From NCBI RefSeq assembly GCF_000373565.1, contig NZ_KB891815.1, positions 56,723 through 120,722 of the forward strand: a stretch of 64,000 nt of DNA, written 5' to 3'. The notes under the pieces are model-generated. The model made no database searches. It had not been told where the DNA came from and saw nothing but the letters and a program-made list of their open reading frames with translations. Positions 49,431-58,155 of the stretch are shown one piece after another. Numbering within the stretch: the stretch's first letter is position 1; every line of letters begins with the position of its first letter. This DNA comes from Streptomyces sp. HmicA12 (GTDB lineage: Bacteria; Actinomycetota; Actinomycetes; Streptomycetales; Streptomycetaceae). The position numbers and the translations under genes are program-made.

Positions 49431-50495
49431 ATGAACCGTGCCCGCCGTCTGGCGGCGTCCGCCACCACCGGGCTCGCCCTTCTCGCCGCATCGGCCTGCG
49501 GTACGACCGACGTCGACAAGGCCACGGCCGGCAGCAGCCCCGACGCGAAGCCCGCGTCGAAGAGCTGCGCGGACGACACCACGACCACCTCGACGAAGCC
49601 GGTCTCCTTCAAGGACGGCGTCGGCCGACAGGTGAAGCTGGACAAGCCCGCCAAGCGGATCGCGGTCCTGGAATGGCAGCAGGTCGAAGACGCGCTGACC
49701 CTGTGTGTCACGCCCACCGCGGTGTCCGACGCGAAGGGATACGGCACGTGGGTCAGCGCGGAGAAGCTGCCCGGCGGGGTGACGGACATCGGCACTCGTG
49801 AGGAGCCCGACCTCGACACCCTCTACGCGGCCAGGCCCGACCTCATCGTGGTGGAGGCGTTCGACGCCAAGGACGAGACGCTCAAGAAGCTGGAGAAGAG
49901 AGGTGTCCCCGTCATGGCCACGCGGGGTGCGAACCCGAAGGACCCGATCGGGAACATGCGCGAGGTGTTCAGCATGATCGGCGAGGCGACGGGACGCACC
50001 GAGCGTGCCGACCAGGTGCTTGAGGAGTTCGACCAGCACCTGGCGACGGCGAAGCAGAAGGTCGCCGACGCCGATCTGCCGACGAAGGACTTCCTGTTCT
50101 TCGACGGATGGCTCGAAGGCGGCAACCTCTCCGTCCGCCCCTACAGCGACGGCGCGCTGTTCACCGAGATAGGCAAGGAACTCGGCATGAAGCCCGCCTG
50201 GACCAAGGCCATCGACAAGGCCCACGGGGACGGCGGCGTCGATCCCGCCTACGGCCTCGCGCAGACCGACGTCGAGGGACTCACCGCGGTCGGCGACGCC
50301 AACCTCTTCTACGCGAACGACGAGGGTGCCGGCGGGTACGTCGCGGCGCTGCGGAAGAACCCGATCTGGAAGACCATCCCGGCGGTCAGGGAAGGCCGCG
50401 CCCACGCGTTCCCGGCGCGGGTGTGGGGCGCGGGCGGTCCCCGGTCCAACGAGCAGGCGATCGACGCGTACGTCGACGTACTCGACCAGAAGTGA
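49431..50495 (+). CDS. iron-siderophore ABC transporter, substrate-binding lipoprotein
   Basis: 354 residues of the FepB/FhuD (family 8) binding-protein group. The N-terminal signal has a lipobox-like end ASAC with Cys23. The domain shows KRIAVLEWQQVEDALTL and the usual ARPDLIVVEAF. It has an AAAGAGGA ribosome site upstream. The stop overlaps the permease GTG (GTGA), so the two are translationally coupled. Exact siderophore unknown. Confidence 0.9.
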   Translation: MNRARRLAASATTGLALLAASACGTTDVDKATAGSSPDAKPASKSCADDTTTTSTKPVSFKDGVGRQVKLDKPAKRIAVLEWQQVEDALTLCVTPTAVSDAKGYGTWVSAEKLPGGVTDIGTREEPDLDTLYAARPDLIVVEAFDAKDETLKKLEKRGVPVMATRGANPKDPIGNMREVFSMIGEATGRTERADQVLEEFDQHLATAKQKVADADLPTKDFLFFDGWLEGGNLSVRPYSDGALFTEIGKELGMKPAWTKAIDKAHGDGGVDPAYGLAQTDVEGLTAVGDANLFYANDEGAGGYVAALRKNPIWKTIPAVREGRAHAFPARVWGAGGPRSNEQAIDAYVDVLDQK

Positions 50496-52612
50496 GCACA
50501 GCACAGGACGTGAAGACACCACGGACATCGGTGCCCGAAGGGGGGTCGCTGCCGCGCACGGAGCGCGGCGGCGGCCCCGCCGGGGTGGCCGTACTGGCGC
50601 TCCTTCTCGTCGTGACGGCCCTGGTCGGCCTGTGGCATCTGACGCAGGGGACGTCGGGTGTGGGCGCCGGTGACCTGCTGCGCCACCTCACCGGGGACCG
50701 GGAGAACACGGGTGATGCGCCGGTCGGCGAGATCTTCACCGGCTCGCGCCTGCCGCGCCTGTTCGCGGGCGTGGCGGTGGGCTTCGCCCTAGGCTGCGCC
50801 GGCACGCTGCTCCAGTCCGTCACGCACAACACACTCGCCTCCCCCGACACCCTGGCGGTCACGGCCGGCTCCTACTTCACGCTCACGCTCGTCGCGGCCT
50901 TCGGTCTCACCGTTCCGCTGTGGGCGTCGGGGGCCGTCGCCTTCGCCGGCGGTGTGGTCGCGGCGGCGCTCGTGCTGCTTCTCGCGGGCCGGGCCGCGGG
51001 TACCGCCGGCACCCGCCTGATCCTCGCCGGATCGGCGACGGCGATGGCCCTGGACGCGGCGACCGGAATGCTCCTCATCTTGTTCAAGCAGAACACGACC
51101 GGTCTCTTCGCCTGGGGCAGCGGTTCGCTCGCACAGCTGAACATCGACGCGTCGGTACGTGCCTTCCCTCTGGTGGCCGTCGTGCTGTGCGTCGCCCTGG
51201 CCCTGTCCCGACGCCTTGACGTGCTGAACCTCGGCGACGACGCCGCGTCCACCCTCGGCGTACCGATCCGGGCCACCCGCGTGACGGCCGTGATCTGCGC
51301 GGTGGTTCTGACCAGCACGGCGGTGACCCTCGCGGGCCCGATCTCGTTCGTCGGCCTGGGCGCCCCCGTCCTGGCCCGCCTGATCGCGGGGCGGGTCAGG
51401 GCCCTGCGCAGCCACCTCTTCCTGGTGCCCGCGGCCGGGCTGGTCGGCGCGCTGGTCATCCTGCTCGCGGACGCGTCCCTGCGCGCGTTGCAGGGCGCGG
51501 ACGGAGCCGCCGCCATTCCCACGGGTGTGCCGACCGCGCTGCTCGGCTCCGTCGTGATCGTGGTCCTCGCGCTGCGCCTTCGCGACACGGGGCAGCTCCG
51601 GCAACCGCCGAGCGTGCGGGTCGCCGTACGGTCCGGCCGCGGGTACCTGCTCGTCGTGCTCGGCGCGGTGGCACTCCTGCTCGGGGCGGTCCTCGGGGCG
51701 GTCATGGCGGGGAGCCTCTGGCTGCGGACCGGGGACATCGCGCTCTGGATCCAGGGCACCGCACCCGACCTGATCGGCCAGGCGCTGGACGACCGGGTCC
51801 CCCGGGTGCTCTCCGCGGTCCTCGCCGGCGCCGCGCTCGGCCTCGCCGGATGTGTCGTACAGGGCTCGGTGCGCAACCCGCTGGCCGAACCGGGGGTGCT
51901 CGGCATCACCGCGGGCGCGGGCCTCGGCGCGGCGAGCGTCGTCACGTCGGGCCTGGGCGGCGGACGGCCGATGCTCATCGTGGTCGCGGTCGCGGCGGGT
52001 CTCGCCACGTTCGCGTTGATCGCCCTGCTGGCCTGGCGCGGCGGCTTCCTGCCCGACCGGTTCGTGCTGATCGGCATCGGCTGCGGGTACGGCCTCAGCG
52101 CCGTCACCACCTTCCTCCTGCTGCGCGCCGACCCGTACAACACGCCCCGGATCTTCACCTGGCTCTCCGGTACGACCTACGGCCGCACGCTGCCCGACGT
52201 CGTACCGGTCGCGGTGGCCCTGGCGCTCGCGCTTCCCGTGCTGCTCGCCATGCGCGGTCGGCTCGACCTGCTCGCCGTCGACGAGGACACCCCGCGCATC
52301 GTCGGCGTCAGGGTGGAACGCACCCGCATCACCGCGCTGGCGATCGCCGCGGTGCTCGCGGCGCTCAGTGTGGTCGCCGTCGGCGTCGTCGGCTTCGTGG
52401 GGCTCGTCGCCCCGCACCTCGCCCGGTCGTTGGTAGGCACCCGGCACGGCCGTGCGATCCCGGTCTCGATGCTGCTCGGCGGGCTGCTGGTGTGCATCGC
52501 CGACGCGCTCGGCCGCACCCTCATCGCCCCCGCACAGGTGCCGGCCGGCCTCATGATCGCCCTGGTCGGCGCGCCGTACTTCGTCTGGGTCCTGCGGAAG
52601 TCCCGCGCATGA
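50492..52612 (+). CDS. fused FecCD-type iron-siderophore permease
   Basis: 706 residues, twice the length of a single FecCD permease. The first unit has TGSRLPRLFAGVAVGFALGC, and the second has DDRVPRVLSAVLAGAALGLA with the GSVRNPLAEPGVLGITAGAG motif. Each half carries about ten helices, with a short linker near residue 350. It resembles FhuB, where both permease units are one chain. The start GTG overlaps the stop of the binding-protein gene. It is driven by the ATPase gene upstream. Confidence 0.92.
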   Translation: MSTAQDVKTPRTSVPEGGSLPRTERGGGPAGVAVLALLLVVTALVGLWHLTQGTSGVGAGDLLRHLTGDRENTGDAPVGEIFTGSRLPRLFAGVAVGFALGCAGTLLQSVTHNTLASPDTLAVTAGSYFTLTLVAAFGLTVPLWASGAVAFAGGVVAAALVLLLAGRAAGTAGTRLILAGSATAMALDAATGMLLILFKQNTTGLFAWGSGSLAQLNIDASVRAFPLVAVVLCVALALSRRLDVLNLGDDAASTLGVPIRATRVTAVICAVVLTSTAVTLAGPISFVGLGAPVLARLIAGRVRALRSHLFLVPAAGLVGALVILLADASLRALQGADGAAAIPTGVPTALLGSVVIVVLALRLRDTGQLRQPPSVRVAVRSGRGYLLVVLGAVALLLGAVLGAVMAGSLWLRTGDIALWIQGTAPDLIGQALDDRVPRVLSAVLAGAALGLAGCVVQGSVRNPLAEPGVLGITAGAGLGAASVVTSGLGGGRPMLIVVAVAAGLATFALIALLAWRGGFLPDRFVLIGIGCGYGLSAVTTFLLLRADPYNTPRIFTWLSGTTYGRTLPDVVPVAVALALALPVLLAMRGRLDLLAVDEDTPRIVGVRVERTRITALAIAAVLAALSVVAVGVVGFVGLVAPHLARSLVGTRHGRAIPVSMLLGGLLVCIADALGRTLIAPAQVPAGLMIALVGAPYFVWVLRKSRA

Positions 52613-52710
52613 CACCGAGAGACCGCGCGCCCGCGCCGATCGGCCCGGGGCCCGATCCCTCTTCGGGCGCACTCCCGCCCCTCGCCCGTCCGACCCACCA
52701 GGAGCACCGA

Positions 52711-53781
52711 ATGCCGTCCCCGCAGGAAACGTCCGTGAAGAGCGTCGTCGTCCCGTTCGAGGCCGGTTCCTCACCGGCCCCGCTGAGGCGGCTCGCACCC
52801 GACGACGTGCTGGAGCGCTGGCACGCGGTCGACCGCTCCGCCCACGCCCCTCACATCGTGGCTGTTCCCGATGACGACGGCGAGAACTGGGGCGCTGCCG
52901 CGCTCGTGACGGCACGCCCGCACACGGCCTATCTGAAGATCGTCGATGCCGTCGGCGATGTGCCGGCCGCCGTCACGGCCGTCGTCGCCCACGCACGCCG
53001 CCAGGAACTCGTACAGGTCAAATGGGAAGGATGGACGGCGAATCCGGACGACGCCGCTGCCCTCGATTTCGTCTCCTTGCTTCCGCCCCTCCCGCGGGCG
53101 CAGGACGCGGAAGGGCCCACTGCCGGTTACGTGCGCTGGCTGGCCGACGACGCGCCGACCGAGCCCCCGTACTACGGGCAGACCACGCACTTCACGTGTG
53201 GCGCCGTCACCGCGCTGATCGCGCAGGCGCACGCGGGGGTGCTGTCGCAGGATGCGCTGGACCGTCGGGCGGAGCTGACGCTGTGGCGCGAGGCGACCAA
53301 CTTCCCCTCGTGCGAGCCCGTGGGACTGGGGGTCGCCGTGCGCCGAACATGGCCGACGTCCTCCGTCACCGTCCACCTCGACACGGAACGGCCGGTCCTG
53401 CTCGACCACTTCCCCGAGCACGACCAGGAGTGGCGCGCCGACCTCCAGCGCATGTCGCGTGCGGACGCCGGACGCGTCGGCGTCCCGATCGACCCGTACC
53501 CCCTGTCCATCGCCGCGATCCGGAGCGCGATCGGCCGACGGGACCATGTGCTGCTCCTGGTCTCGCTCGCCGGGATGCAAGGGTTCGACGTACCGCACTG
53601 GGTGCTCTGCCACGGCGTCGTACCGGGCGCCGTCGTGGTCGACGACCCGTGGGCCAACGCGGCGACCGGGGACACCTGGGTCGACGCCCACTCCCTGCCC
53701 GTCCCCGACGCCGCACTCGACACGATGTCGGTCATCTCGGCGGACCGCTTCCGCGGTGCCGTGACCATCGGCCGCCCCTAG
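52711..53781 (+). CDS. peptidase C39-like cysteine protease with N-terminal GNAT-like region
   Basis: 356 residues. The first part (about 20-140) resembles a GNAT-type fold (RLAPDDVLERWHAVDRSAHA and VVAHARRQELVQVKWEG). The rest looks like a papain-fold C39 peptidase, with Gln157 and Cys163 in GQTTHFTCGA, His296 in DVPHWVL and Asp312 in VVDDPWA. Papain-fold C39 proteases cleave double-glycine leader peptides or act as amidases. No ABC exporter or leader peptide is nearby. The start is taken at ATG after AGGAGCACCGA; an alternative ATG overlaps the FecCD stop (MTPRDRA, 34 codons longer). As the last gene of the siderophore operon it may process or hydrolyse the imported siderophore. Confidence 0.7.
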   Translation: MPSPQETSVKSVVVPFEAGSSPAPLRRLAPDDVLERWHAVDRSAHAPHIVAVPDDDGENWGAAALVTARPHTAYLKIVDAVGDVPAAVTAVVAHARRQELVQVKWEGWTANPDDAAALDFVSLLPPLPRAQDAEGPTAGYVRWLADDAPTEPPYYGQTTHFTCGAVTALIAQAHAGVLSQDALDRRAELTLWREATNFPSCEPVGLGVAVRRTWPTSSVTVHLDTERPVLLDHFPEHDQEWRADLQRMSRADAGRVGVPIDPYPLSIAAIRSAIGRRDHVLLLVSLAGMQGFDVPHWVLCHGVVPGAVVVDDPWANAATGDTWVDAHSLPVPDAALDTMSVISADRFRGAVTIGRP

Positions 53782-53801
53782 CGCAGCGCTGCCGCACGCG
53801 T

Positions 53802-53816
53802 GGCCCCTTCGGGGCC
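53802..53816. terminator. short terminator hairpin between converging genes
   Basis: GGCCCC-TTC-GGGGCC lies between the C39-like gene and the acetyltransferase gene, which converge here. Confidence 0.5.
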
Positions 53817-53833
53817 TGCACGTGCGCGCCCGG

Positions 53834-55069
53834 TCAGAACCAGTGCAGGCAGTGCGGGGGACGTTCGGTGCGGAAGAGGGCGTCGGCGAGGGTGGCGGCG
53901 CCCGGGTGGTGGGCCCTGATGTGTCCGGCCCGCACGAGCGTGCTCGGAGCGGTTCCGCCGAGGTAGACCGAGCCCAGATCGCGTACGTCCATGGAGAGAT
54001 CGGGTTCCCGGTCCGTCGGGACACACTCGGGCTTGCCGTTCTGGACGGTCAGCAGGTAGCGGCCGCCCTCGCCGAGGAACGGGTCGTCGACGTCGAGGAC
54101 GAGTTCGCCGTCCACGGACCAGCCGCGCGCGGTCAGCGCGCGCGGGACGTCGAGGAGGCGCACCCACAGCCAGTCACTGTCGCCGCTCACCTCACCGGCC
54201 CGATGGTCCGCGAGCCGCCAGCGCAGCGGGTGCCCGGGCGGGACGTGCCTGAACACGATCTGGGAGACCAGGTCATGTCCGAGGACGAAGCGGGCGAGGG
54301 CCAGGAACACGGTGTCGTCGGCGGCGATGGTCTCGTCGACCGTCAAGGTCTGGGCCTCACCGATCGAGTAGCTGGCGTACCCGTCCGGGACACCGTCGGC
54401 GTCCCGGTGAACGGCGACGTAGCGCGGTGCCGGTGAGATCGGGGGCTGCCCCGCGCGCCGCGCCCACCAGCGGTGCGGCCGGGACAGCGCGCCGGGCTGG
54501 GCGCGGCGATACCGGTCGTAGACCTCTTCCAGAAGCTCGCCGCAGTCGGCACGACGCAGCACCTCGATCGAACCGGCGTCCGAGCCGGTCACCGCCGCGT
54601 CTGCCGCGCCGCGCGCCCGGGGAGCGGTGAGCGCGGCCTTGTGACGCTGCACGGTCAGCCGCGATGTGCCGGTCGCCGGGCCGTAGCCGAACCTGCCGTA
54701 GATCGGGGCCTCGGAGGCCAGCAGCACGGCCAGGAACTCTCCTCGGGCCCGCACCTCGGCGAGCTGATGCCGCATCATCGCGCTGAGGACGCCCTGGCGT
54801 CGGTGCGAGGGCAGGACACCGACGGCGGTCACCCCGGCGGCGGGGACGACGGCCCCACCGGGCAGGGTGAGTTCGAAGGAGTACGAAGCCGCGGTGCCGA
54901 CGGGCCGCCCGTCCGCCGCCACGGCGAGCAGGCCGCGGTCCATTTCGAGCGCCGACCACCACAGCCCGCCGCCGTCCTCGACCGGGGTTTCCGGGAAGAG
55001 CCCGAACGCGGCATGCATCGTGTCGACGAAGACCTGAAGGTCCTGGTCGCTCGTGGAACGAATCTTCAT
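53834..55069 (-). CDS. Eis-like GNAT acetyltransferase
   Basis: 411 residues, the size of Eis. The GNAT core has PAAGVTAVGVLPSHRRQGVL as the acetyl-CoA loop (V-x-P-x-x-R-R-x-G). After a second GNAT-like domain the C-terminal SCP2-like region ends with PSTLVRAGHIRAHHPGAATL and a final DALFRTERPPHCLHWF, typical of Eis. The ribosome site GAGGAGG lies before the ATG. Eis proteins acetylate aminoglycosides or lysines of proteins. The true substrate is not known here. Confidence 0.88.
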   Translation of the reverse strand: MKIRSTSDQDLQVFVDTMHAAFGLFPETPVEDGGGLWWSALEMDRGLLAVAADGRPVGTAASYSFELTLPGGAVVPAAGVTAVGVLPSHRRQGVLSAMMRHQLAEVRARGEFLAVLLASEAPIYGRFGYGPATGTSRLTVQRHKAALTAPRARGAADAAVTGSDAGSIEVLRRADCGELLEEVYDRYRRAQPGALSRPHRWWARRAGQPPISPAPRYVAVHRDADGVPDGYASYSIGEAQTLTVDETIAADDTVFLALARFVLGHDLVSQIVFRHVPPGHPLRWRLADHRAGEVSGDSDWLWVRLLDVPRALTARGWSVDGELVLDVDDPFLGEGGRYLLTVQNGKPECVPTDREPDLSMDVRDLGSVYLGGTAPSTLVRAGHIRAHHPGAATLADALFRTERPPHCLHWF

Positions 55070-55138
55070 TGCCGCCGCTGCCTCCTCGACATACCGACAC
55101 CGTGACTCGCGCGGGACGTGCCGACGGCGCGTCCAGAG

Positions 55139-55246
55139 CTGACGGAAGATCATTCAACAGGTACCGGCGGAACCAGTAAACATCAAGGTCAGAGGATCGA
55201 TGCCGCCGCGTCCGCGGTCCCGCCGATCCCCACCGTGCTGCGCCGG
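55139..55246. repeat. copy 1 of a shared 108-bp element
   Basis: It aligns without gaps to 63368-63475, beginning with the identical 14-mer CTGACGGAAGATCA and sharing blocks such as GATCCCC and CCGTGCTG. At both sites the read-through frame shows the pattern ELTEDH...GG..K..GQ.I.A. It lies upstream of the acetyltransferase gene. Confidence 0.7.
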
Positions 55247-55423
55247 TACGTGCCGATACGGCGGCCGGACGCGGACATCGAGCACGCACTCTTGATCACC
55301 CACATCGAACACACGGCGGAGGAGGTCGGCCGGATCTTCCTCGACCGCAGGTGAGCGGGGACGCCGCAGCGGCGACGACTCGTCTTCGGCGGCGACTCGT
55401 CGTGCGGCAACACTCGCTCAGAG
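55247..55423. other. intergenic region with a coding-like tail
   Basis: Behind the repeat, one frame reads IRRPDADIEHALLITHIEHT to a stop near 55354. It may be a gene relic. No start or function is recognisable. Confidence 0.35.
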
Positions 55424-55459
55424 ATATTCCTTGACACGAATATTCTGTGAGGGGAATAT
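55424..55459. promoter_or_regulatory. symmetrical ArsR-type operator over the promoter
   Basis: ATATTCC (55424-55430), a 7-bp spacer, GAATATTC (55438-55445), a second 7-bp spacer, and GGAATAT (55453-55459) form one exactly symmetrical dyad centred between 55441 and 55442. The spacer contains TTGACA (55431-55436), the -35 box. It ends 7 bp before the ArsR-SRPBCC start. Confidence 0.75.
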
Positions 55460-55466
55460 AGGAGTC

Positions 55467-56318
55467 ATGGATGCACTCCTCACCGCGCTGGCCGACCCGG
55501 CCCGCTGGCGGCTCGTGAACCTCCTGTCCGAGCGCCCCCGCCCGGTCGGCGTCCTGGCCCAGCTCGCCGAAGTGCGCCAGCCCCAGACGACCAAACACCT
55601 GCAGACCCTGGAGCGCGCCGGGGTCGTCAGTTCACGGCGCGAGGGGCAGCGCCGCATCTACACGCTCCGCCCCGACCCCCTGCGGGAGCTGGCGGAAGCG
55701 CTCAGCCGGCTCGCCGACTCGGTGGAGCAGGCCGACGGCGCGTCGGCGACGCACGAGGAGTACGGGCTCGGCGTCGAGGCCGAGCGGCTCGCGGCCCGGA
55801 GCCAGGGGTGGGCCGACGGCCGCTCGTTCCACTTCCGCCGCTCGGTCGCGGGGAACACCGCGGCGCTCTGGGCCCACCTGACGCAGGCCTCCTTGCTCGC
55901 ACAGTGGTGGACGCCGGACGACCTTCGCGTCTCCGAGCTCGTCTTCGAGGCGCGACCCGGCGGGCGGATCGTTCAGGAGTACCGCGACGCGGACGACCGT
56001 GACGGCTCCGACGTAGTGGTCGGCCGCGCGGAGGGCCTGGTCGAAGAGGTCCACCCGGGCGAGCGCCTCGGCTACCGGCTCTCCCCGCTGCTCCCCGACG
56101 GCGGTCCCGCGTTCACCTCCCATGTCACCTTCGAGTTCCGGCCCACCGATGCCGGTACGGACCTCGACGTCCAGTTCCGGATCAGCGACAGCACGATCGA
56201 ATCGGCCGACTTCATCGCAGGCATCGAGCTCGGCTTCGGACAGAGCCTCGACAAGCTCGCGGCGACCCTCGCCGCGGACTCGCATCACACCGGCACCGAC
56301 ACAAGGAGCACGAAATGA
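55467..56318 (+). CDS. ArsR regulator fused to an SRPBCC (AHSA1-like) domain
   Basis: 283 residues. An N-terminal ArsR winged helix (MDALLTALADPARWRLVNLL and VRQPQTTKHLQTLERAGVVS) is followed by an SRPBCC/AHSA1-like domain from about residue 115 (FRRSVAGNTAALWAHLTQAS, LLAQWWTPDDLRVSELVFEA). The second domain would bind a hydrophobic ligand that controls DNA binding. Its stop overlaps the reductase gene (ATGA). The perfect dyad in its promoter suggests autorepression. Confidence 0.85.
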   Translation: MDALLTALADPARWRLVNLLSERPRPVGVLAQLAEVRQPQTTKHLQTLERAGVVSSRREGQRRIYTLRPDPLRELAEALSRLADSVEQADGASATHEEYGLGVEAERLAARSQGWADGRSFHFRRSVAGNTAALWAHLTQASLLAQWWTPDDLRVSELVFEARPGGRIVQEYRDADDRDGSDVVVGRAEGLVEEVHPGERLGYRLSPLLPDGGPAFTSHVTFEFRPTDAGTDLDVQFRISDSTIESADFIAGIELGFGQSLDKLAATLAADSHHTGTDTRSTK

Positions 56319-56914
56319 GCGAGCAGAGCGGCGACCGCAGGGTCGTCACGAACATGAGCCTGTCCCTCGACGGCCACTACGCCGGCACGGACCCGCTGGA
56401 CATGAGCTGGGTGATGCCCTACGCCGTCACCGACACCGCCCGCGACCACTTGTCGAGCCTGTGGGCGTCGGCGACGACCGCACTGCTCGGGCGGGTCAAC
56501 GCCGAGGGCTTCCTGGGCTTCTGGCCCACCGTCATCGGCATGGAAGGGGCCGACCCTCGCGACGAGGGCTTCGCGAAATGGCTTGTGGACACCGAGAAGG
56601 TGGTCCTGTCCTCCACTCTGGACAAGACGCCGCGGGAGCGCACGACCGTCGTCGACAAGCCGACCGCCGAAGTGGTCGCCGACCTCAAAGCGGCCGAGGG
56701 AGGCGACATCCTCGTCCTGTCGAGTGCGAGTGTCATCAAGGCACTGCTGGCGGCCGACCTGGTCGACCGGCTGGCGCTCAACATCTTCCCGGTCTTCCTG
56801 GGCGGCGGGCCGCGCCTCTTCGACGACGGCCTGCCGGCCGGACAGTGGTCGCTCGTCAGCGAGACCGCGGGCGAACACGGCACGCTGGCCCTCGTGTACG
56901 ACCGAGTCCGCTGA
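56315..56914 (+). CDS. dihydrofolate reductase/RibD C-terminal-like protein
   Basis: 199 residues of the RibD C-terminal (DHFR-fold) family. VVTNMSLSLDGHYAGTDPLD is the typical N-terminal strand. GDILVLSSASVIKALLAADL and DRLALNIFPVFLGGGPRLF are the conserved cofactor region. Related proteins reduce flavin or folate-like compounds with NADPH. The ATG overlaps the ArsR-SRPBCC stop, so this is the probable target and ligand-handling enzyme. Many actinobacteria carry this gene pair. Substrate unknown. Confidence 0.88.
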   Translation: MSEQSGDRRVVTNMSLSLDGHYAGTDPLDMSWVMPYAVTDTARDHLSSLWASATTALLGRVNAEGFLGFWPTVIGMEGADPRDEGFAKWLVDTEKVVLSSTLDKTPRERTTVVDKPTAEVVADLKAAEGGDILVLSSASVIKALLAADLVDRLALNIFPVFLGGGPRLFDDGLPAGQWSLVSETAGEHGTLALVYDRVR

Positions 56915-57039
56915 TCGCCCGCGCCCCAGGAGTGCCCCTTGGGTGGGCAGCTGCGGGTTGGCGGCCGGTCACGCCCGCTTCGTCGCCGCGGATGAACACG
57001 CCGGTCGCCGCCCCGCCCCGCAACACCGCGACGCCGAAT

Positions 57040-58155
57040 TCAGTGATCCTCCTTCTCCGCGTGCTGCGGTCCGGGTCCGGACCGCAGCAGCACCGGGCGC
57101 AGCCGCTTGTACCCGCGCACGGACACGGGGCGGAGCACCTTGAGTTCGTACGCCGCCGAGCCCGCCAGTTCGCCGGCGAACGTCGTGTTGGCCAGCACGG
57201 TGCCGGGGCGGGCCACCGCGGTGAGCCGGGCGGCCACGTTCACCGTCGCTCCGTAGACATCACCGAAGCGGCTCAGGACGGAGCCGTGGGCCAGCCCGGT
57301 CCGCACCTGCGGCAGCCTCTGGTCCGCCTCGGCCCGGGCGGTCAGCTCCAGGGCGATGTCGGCTGCCGCGGCCGCCGACTCACAGAGGAAGAGCACCTCG
57401 TCGCCGATGGTCTTCACCACCCGCCCGCCTCCGTCGGCGACCACATTCCCGGTCAGGCTCTCGAACCGGTCGAGCACTCGGCCGAGTTCGACGTTGTCGA
57501 GTCCCCGGGTCATGCGGGTGTAGCCGACCATGTCGGTGAAGCCCACGGCCCGGGCGCGGACGTCGGTGCCGTCGGCGGGCGGCACCGGCTCGTCTCTCCC
57601 TGGCTCCGGTTTCCCCGACTCCGGCTGTCCGGGCCGGCGCAGGGCCTGTTCCTGCGTCTCGGCGAGCACCCGCCCGGCGTGCGCGGCGAGGTGCCTGCGC
57701 CACACGTGCCGCTGAAGCAGTTCCATCTCCGGCAGCAGGGCCGCGGCCCGCTCCGCCAGCACCACCGCGTCCCCCGGAACGCCCGCGTCACGGTTGATCC
57801 AGGCCCAGAGGGTGTGCACCTGCCACTCGGCGAGCCGGGACAGGTGATGGCCCAGGGCTCGGGCCATCAGCGTCTCGCTCTCCTCGGTGGTGAGCCCGGC
57901 CGCGATGAGCCGTTCGTCCGCGCGCAGCGCCTCGATGTCCGCGTCGGTGAACACCCTCGCGTCGTCGTCGACCGTCGGGAACCCAAGTGCGCGCCAGATC
58001 TCCGCGGTGCGCTCGGACCCCACACCGGACCGCTCGGCGACCTCCCGTCTCGTCCAGGTGGGACCGCCCCCGAGCAGCGCCTCTTCGACCGCGCGCCGCA
58101 GGTCGTCGACGCCGGGACCGGTGACCGCGTCGTCCGCCGCACCCGCCGCGCTCAT
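57040..58155 (-). CDS. class III adenylate/guanylate cyclase-like protein
   Basis: 371 residues. The N-terminal part (about 1-120) has a winged-helix or MerR-like unit (TRREVAERSGVGSERTAEIW), then a helical region. The catalytic domain shows the metal Asp in FTDMVGYT, the Lys and second Asp in KTIGDE, and the transition-state Asn and Arg in VNVAARL. The catalytic residues are present, so activity is plausible. The regulatory domain resembles the pH-sensing helical domain of Rv1264-type cyclases. The ATG overlaps the stop of the universal stress protein (ATGA), linking the two in one operon. Confidence 0.8.
   Translation of the reverse strand: MSAAGAADDAVTGPGVDDLRRAVEEALLGGGPTWTRREVAERSGVGSERTAEIWRALGFPTVDDDARVFTDADIEALRADERLIAAGLTTEESETLMARALGHHLSRLAEWQVHTLWAWINRDAGVPGDAVVLAERAAALLPEMELLQRHVWRRHLAAHAGRVLAETQEQALRRPGQPESGKPEPGRDEPVPPADGTDVRARAVGFTDMVGYTRMTRGLDNVELGRVLDRFESLTGNVVADGGGRVVKTIGDEVLFLCESAAAAADIALELTARAEADQRLPQVRTGLAHGSVLSRFGDVYGATVNVAARLTAVARPGTVLANTTFAGELAGSAAYELKVLRPVSVRGYKRLRPVLLRSGPGPQHAEKEDH

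Noticed and set aside
50789..52915. 708-residue minus-strand frame
   Set aside because: Antisense of the fused FecCD permease; composition is dominated by Arg, Asp and Gly.
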